The notes under the pieces are model-generated. The model had not been told where the DNA came from, searched no databases, and saw only the letters and a program-made list of their open reading frames with translations. Positions 61,500-64,000 of a stretch of DNA of 64,000 bases are shown here, in pieces; positions within the stretch are counted from its first letter, which is position 1; each line of letters begins with the position of its first letter. The stretch spans positions 1 through 64,000 of the forward strand of contig JAGZEG010000002.1 in the NCBI GenBank assembly GCA_018368455.1. Direction: 5' to 3'. The position numbers and the translations under genes are program-made. This DNA is from Coriobacteriia bacterium. GTDB lineage: Bacteria; Actinomycetota; Coriobacteriia; Coriobacteriales; UMGS124.

Positions 61500-62585
61500 C
61501 TAGGCCCGACACGCCTCAAGGAACGGGCGAGCCGGCGTCGACCTCGGCAGCCAGCCGATGGGAGAGGGCGCGCCGTCACACGCACAGCGCAGGCAGGTCA
61601 GCAAGCCAAAGAGCGAGTCGGACTCGCTGGCAACGTAGGCATCAAACCCACCCACATCCATGAGCTCGTCGAGGATAAGTGCGCCCGCGGCGATGACGTC
61701 GGCGCGCTTCGGCTGCAGGCCGGGCAGGGCTCTGCGCTCGGAGGCGCCCAGGGAGAGCAAGCGTGCCGTCAGCTCGGCAACCTGAGAGCGCGACGTGCTA
61801 TGCAGGTGGACAAAGGACGAGTCGTAGGGCACGAGCTCGTTAGCAACGGCGACAAGCGACGTCGCCGTGCCACCCACGCATGCAAGCGTCCCAGGGATGG
61901 CCTCTCGAGAAGAGGCGCCCTCGAAAAACGCGCCGAGCGTCGTGCGGATAAACACGCGGGCAAAATCGACATCCCGGGACGAGGGGATGTCGGAGGCACC
62001 GAAGAAGCGCTCTGTGACACGGCGGCATCCCACGTCGTACGAAACGCCGCACCCCACAGCCAGGGCTCCCTTACCACCGGCATTACGCACGCCCTCGATG
62101 AGCTCCGTCGATCCGCCACCGATGTCGGCGACCAGAACGCTTTCGCCGGGAAAGTCGGACGTCACGCCGAGCAGGGACAGCCGCGCCTCGGTCTCGCCGG
62201 GGATAACCTGCGCGTCGAGCCCAAGCGCTGCGAGGCGCCCCAGCAGCTCATCGGCGTTGGAGGCGTCGCGAGCAGCGCTCGTCAGCGTTATGGCGATGTC
62301 ACTAGCAGCCTGGCCCGCATCTGCGAGCTCGGCAAGGCGCGCGCCGTAGCCAGCGATGGTCGCGCACGTTCGCTCGATGGCGACAGGATCCAGCGCGCCG
62401 CTCGCATCGACGCCCGTCCCGAGGTTCGTGATGATGGCCTGACGCTCAAGCGGCCGTACCCGTCCATCAGCAAAGACATCAGCAAGGATGAGCCGCGTCG
62501 AAACGGTCCCCACGTCGATAGCGGCGAGCAAGCGCGCATCATGCGGGGTACATGGCGCCTCGGAAGCGGTATGTATGTTGGTCAC
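61500..62585 (-). CDS. Ppx/GppA phosphatase family protein
   Basis: A 361-residue ASKHA-fold protein of the exopolyphosphatase / guanosine pentaphosphate phosphatase family. Key blocks are AAIDVGTVSTRLILADV near 21-37, the catalytic region VIPGETEARLSLLGV with its glutamate, and the nucleotide loop VADIGGGSTELIEG near 152-165. It is shorter than E. coli Ppx, being the two-domain form. The GTG at 62585 (TNIHTAS) follows GAGGAGGAC; the ATG at 62675 has no such site. It follows the FtsB-like gene by 94 bp. Confidence 0.88.
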   Translation of the reverse strand: MTNIHTASEAPCTPHDARLLAAIDVGTVSTRLILADVFADGRVRPLERQAIITNLGTGVDASGALDPVAIERTCATIAGYGARLAELADAGQAASDIAITLTSAARDASNADELLGRLAALGLDAQVIPGETEARLSLLGVTSDFPGESVLVADIGGGSTELIEGVRNAGGKGALAVGCGVSYDVGCRRVTERFFGASDIPSSRDVDFARVFIRTTLGAFFEGASSREAIPGTLACVGGTATSLVAVANELVPYDSSFVHLHSTSRSQVAELTARLLSLGASERRALPGLQPKRADVIAAGALILDELMDVGGFDAYVASESDSLFGLLTCLRCACDGAPSPIGWLPRSTPARPFLEACRA

Positions 62586-62679
62586 GAGCGTCCTCCTCTC
62601 GTATGGGGTGCACGCGAAACTGCGGCGAGCAGTCTCCTGCTTGCGGGCTGAGCCGGCACGCCGCCCGCGTTCCACGCGC

Positions 62680-63996
62680 CTACTGCTGAGCAGGCTCGCC
62701 CTCGACGACGATGTCAGCGCCCCCGTTGGCAGTGTCCCCTTCGTCCACAGCTTGAGGCGCGTCCGTCATGGCGCTGTCGCCTGCGCCCTCAGTAACCTGC
62801 GCAGGCTCGTCAGCAGGGGCATCGCTCGTCACCGCAGCCGAAACGTCGACGCCAAATATCCGATCGAGCAGGTCTGTCCCCCACGTGTGGGCGTTCTGGC
62901 CCGAGCCGCGCGGCACCTCCGCCGGCGTGGCAAAGTCGCTCTGGGTCGAGTCGTCAACGCCGACGACCTTCACGAGGTTCTCGCCGGGGAGCACGAGCCC
63001 GAAGCGAGCGCGCGCCTCATCCTCGATGCCCTCCTGGGTCTGGAGGTTGTTGACGCGCGTCTGCATCTGCTCGTTACGCGCAACGTTCTCGTTGAGCTCG
63101 TCGGCAAGGCGTTCGTTCTCGCGCACGGCAAGGTAGTAGTCCTGCGCTGGGAAGTACAGCATCGCAATGGCCAGCACGACGACGAGCCCCGACGCAACGA
63201 GCGAGACAACGGTCTCCGGCAGGCGAGCCCGCCGCCGGGCGCGCTTGGCGGCACGGTGTGCAGCTCTGCGCTCCTTGCGTGCCGCACGCAAAGCCAGGCG
63301 CGTGGGATTGTCCTCGTGACGGCGCGGCAGAGACGGGCGCCAGCCGGCGCGGCCGCGCACGCGACCGTTCGCAGTTTCGGAGGCGTTGGCAGCAGCAAAC
63401 AGGTCGTCAGCGATGCCGGAGCTCGCAGCAGGATCGGCGCCCTCGGCAGGCTCCTCAGCGGAGGCGCTCGAAGCCGCCGGCGTCTCTGCGACCGAAGGAT
63501 CAGCGGTGCTGCTTTGGGGAGCCCCAGAAGCATTTCGACCGGGTAGGGGCAGCGACGCCAGCAAGTTTTTCATGCCGCCCGCACGCCTCAGGCCCCGGTG
63601 CGAGGTGCGCTCGGGCACGCCCCGCTCCGCCTCGGATGCGGCGGCGTCGGCAGGCGTCGAGACAGGCTCACCCGGCAGGGGCATGTGGGGGTCGGCAGGC
63701 TGCTGGGCGTGCGCTGCAACCTCCGCAACGGCAGAGCCGTCCGCAGAAGAAACCGTCGACGGGGAATCCGACACCGCGCTCGCGACCACAGCGCCGGTAA
63801 TCTGGGGCGCTGAATCGAGCTGGCCGGCAGAGGCGGCGCCCGCCGAAGCGCCCGCGTTTGGCGCCATCCACGGATAGACAGCCGCAGGATGCGCTCCATC
63901 GACGGTCGGAGATGTCCCCTGGACTCGCTCCGGGACAGCAGGCCGCACGCCCGTCCCGTGAATATCCTCGTAATCGCGCACGACCGACGTGGGCAC
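62680..63996 (-). CDS. FtsB/DivIC-like septum formation protein
   Basis: A bitopic membrane protein of at least 438 residues. A long disordered cytoplasmic part (1-215, rich in Ala, Pro and Ser) and an Arg-rich stretch (about 216-258) precede one membrane helix (261-282). A coiled coil follows (about 288-325), then the DivIC/FtsB-type end EARARFGLVLPGENLVKVVG. It should join the divisome through FtsL-like partners. The long N-terminus is usual for actinobacterial versions. The GTG at 63996 is only four bases from the window edge, so the true start may lie outside. Confidence 0.82.
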   Translation of the reverse strand: MPTSVVRDYEDIHGTGVRPAVPERVQGTSPTVDGAHPAAVYPWMAPNAGASAGAASAGQLDSAPQITGAVVASAVSDSPSTVSSADGSAVAEVAAHAQQPADPHMPLPGEPVSTPADAAASEAERGVPERTSHRGLRRAGGMKNLLASLPLPGRNASGAPQSSTADPSVAETPAASSASAEEPAEGADPAASSGIADDLFAAANASETANGRVRGRAGWRPSLPRRHEDNPTRLALRAARKERRAAHRAAKRARRRARLPETVVSLVASGLVVVLAIAMLYFPAQDYYLAVRENERLADELNENVARNEQMQTRVNNLQTQEGIEDEARARFGLVLPGENLVKVVGVDDSTQSDFATPAEVPRGSGQNAHTWGTDLLDRIFGVDVSAAVTSDAPADEPAQVTEGAGDSAMTDAPQAVDEGDTANGGADIVVEGEPAQQ

Positions 63997-64000
63997 AGAC

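Overview
The window is high-GC DNA from an anaerobic actinobacterium, most likely class Coriobacteriia and probably family Eggerthellaceae. The signs are many Tat-exported flavoproteins of the fumarate-reductase superfamily, two DMSO-reductase-type molybdoenzyme clusters, and repeated use of large regulators with a multi-spanning membrane N-terminus and a C-terminal LuxR helix-turn-helix. The family assignment is inference from gene content; no 16S rRNA or ribosomal gene lies in the window.

Layout. 0.5-8 kb: first molybdoenzyme cluster (dmsA, dmsB and a TorD chaperone on -, the membrane anchor dmsC divergent on +) followed by a membrane LuxR regulator. 8-40 kb: an array of respiratory-type flavoprotein modules. 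It holds eight of the window's ten flavoprotein loci that can be called complete or degraded between 9.4 and 35.2 kb, plus one at 38.5 kb, each usually next to a LysR, LuxR or MerR regulator. Several are broken: a frameshift at 12.88 kb, a flavoprotein joined to a headless LysR at 24.43 kb, two truncated genes abutting at 20.95 kb, and a LuxR helix-turn-helix remnant at 11.16 kb. A DUF4143 ATPase, a CPBP protease and an unrecognised Tat protein are interspersed. 40.4-45.8 kb: two LuxR regulators around an RluA pseudouridine synthase. 46-52 kb: second molybdoenzyme cluster with one A subunit, two B subunits, a chaperone and an anchor on one strand. 52-56.6 kb: a PPOX-fold protein, an alkaline phosphatase and the last flavoprotein. 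56.7-57.5 kb: tRNA-Gln with a partial duplicate that looks like an attachment-site pair around a 0.65 kb insert. 57.5-64 kb: housekeeping and envelope genes (peptidoglycan binding, L,D-transpeptidase, polyprenyl synthase, tRNA-Leu, Ppx/GppA, FtsB/DivIC-like).

How it works together. The flavoproteins and molybdoenzymes are expected to act outside the cytoplasmic membrane as terminal reductases for organic electron acceptors. The membrane LuxR and the LysR proteins probably switch each reductase on when its own acceptor is present. The two dms clusters carry clearly paralogous LuxR neighbours and share an operator-like sequence, CATGTGACA.

The least expected content is between genes. One family of palindromic elements occurs six times in gaps (arms GGCCAGGAATCGGGCTCGTG). 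A second family occurs twice, built from four copies of a 20-base motif set exactly 50 bp apart in each arm. A short motif, GCAGGTA, recurs in promoter gaps of regulators and reductases and also sits in the centre of the first palindrome family. All gene functions here are read from sequence; no substrate can be assigned to any reductase.
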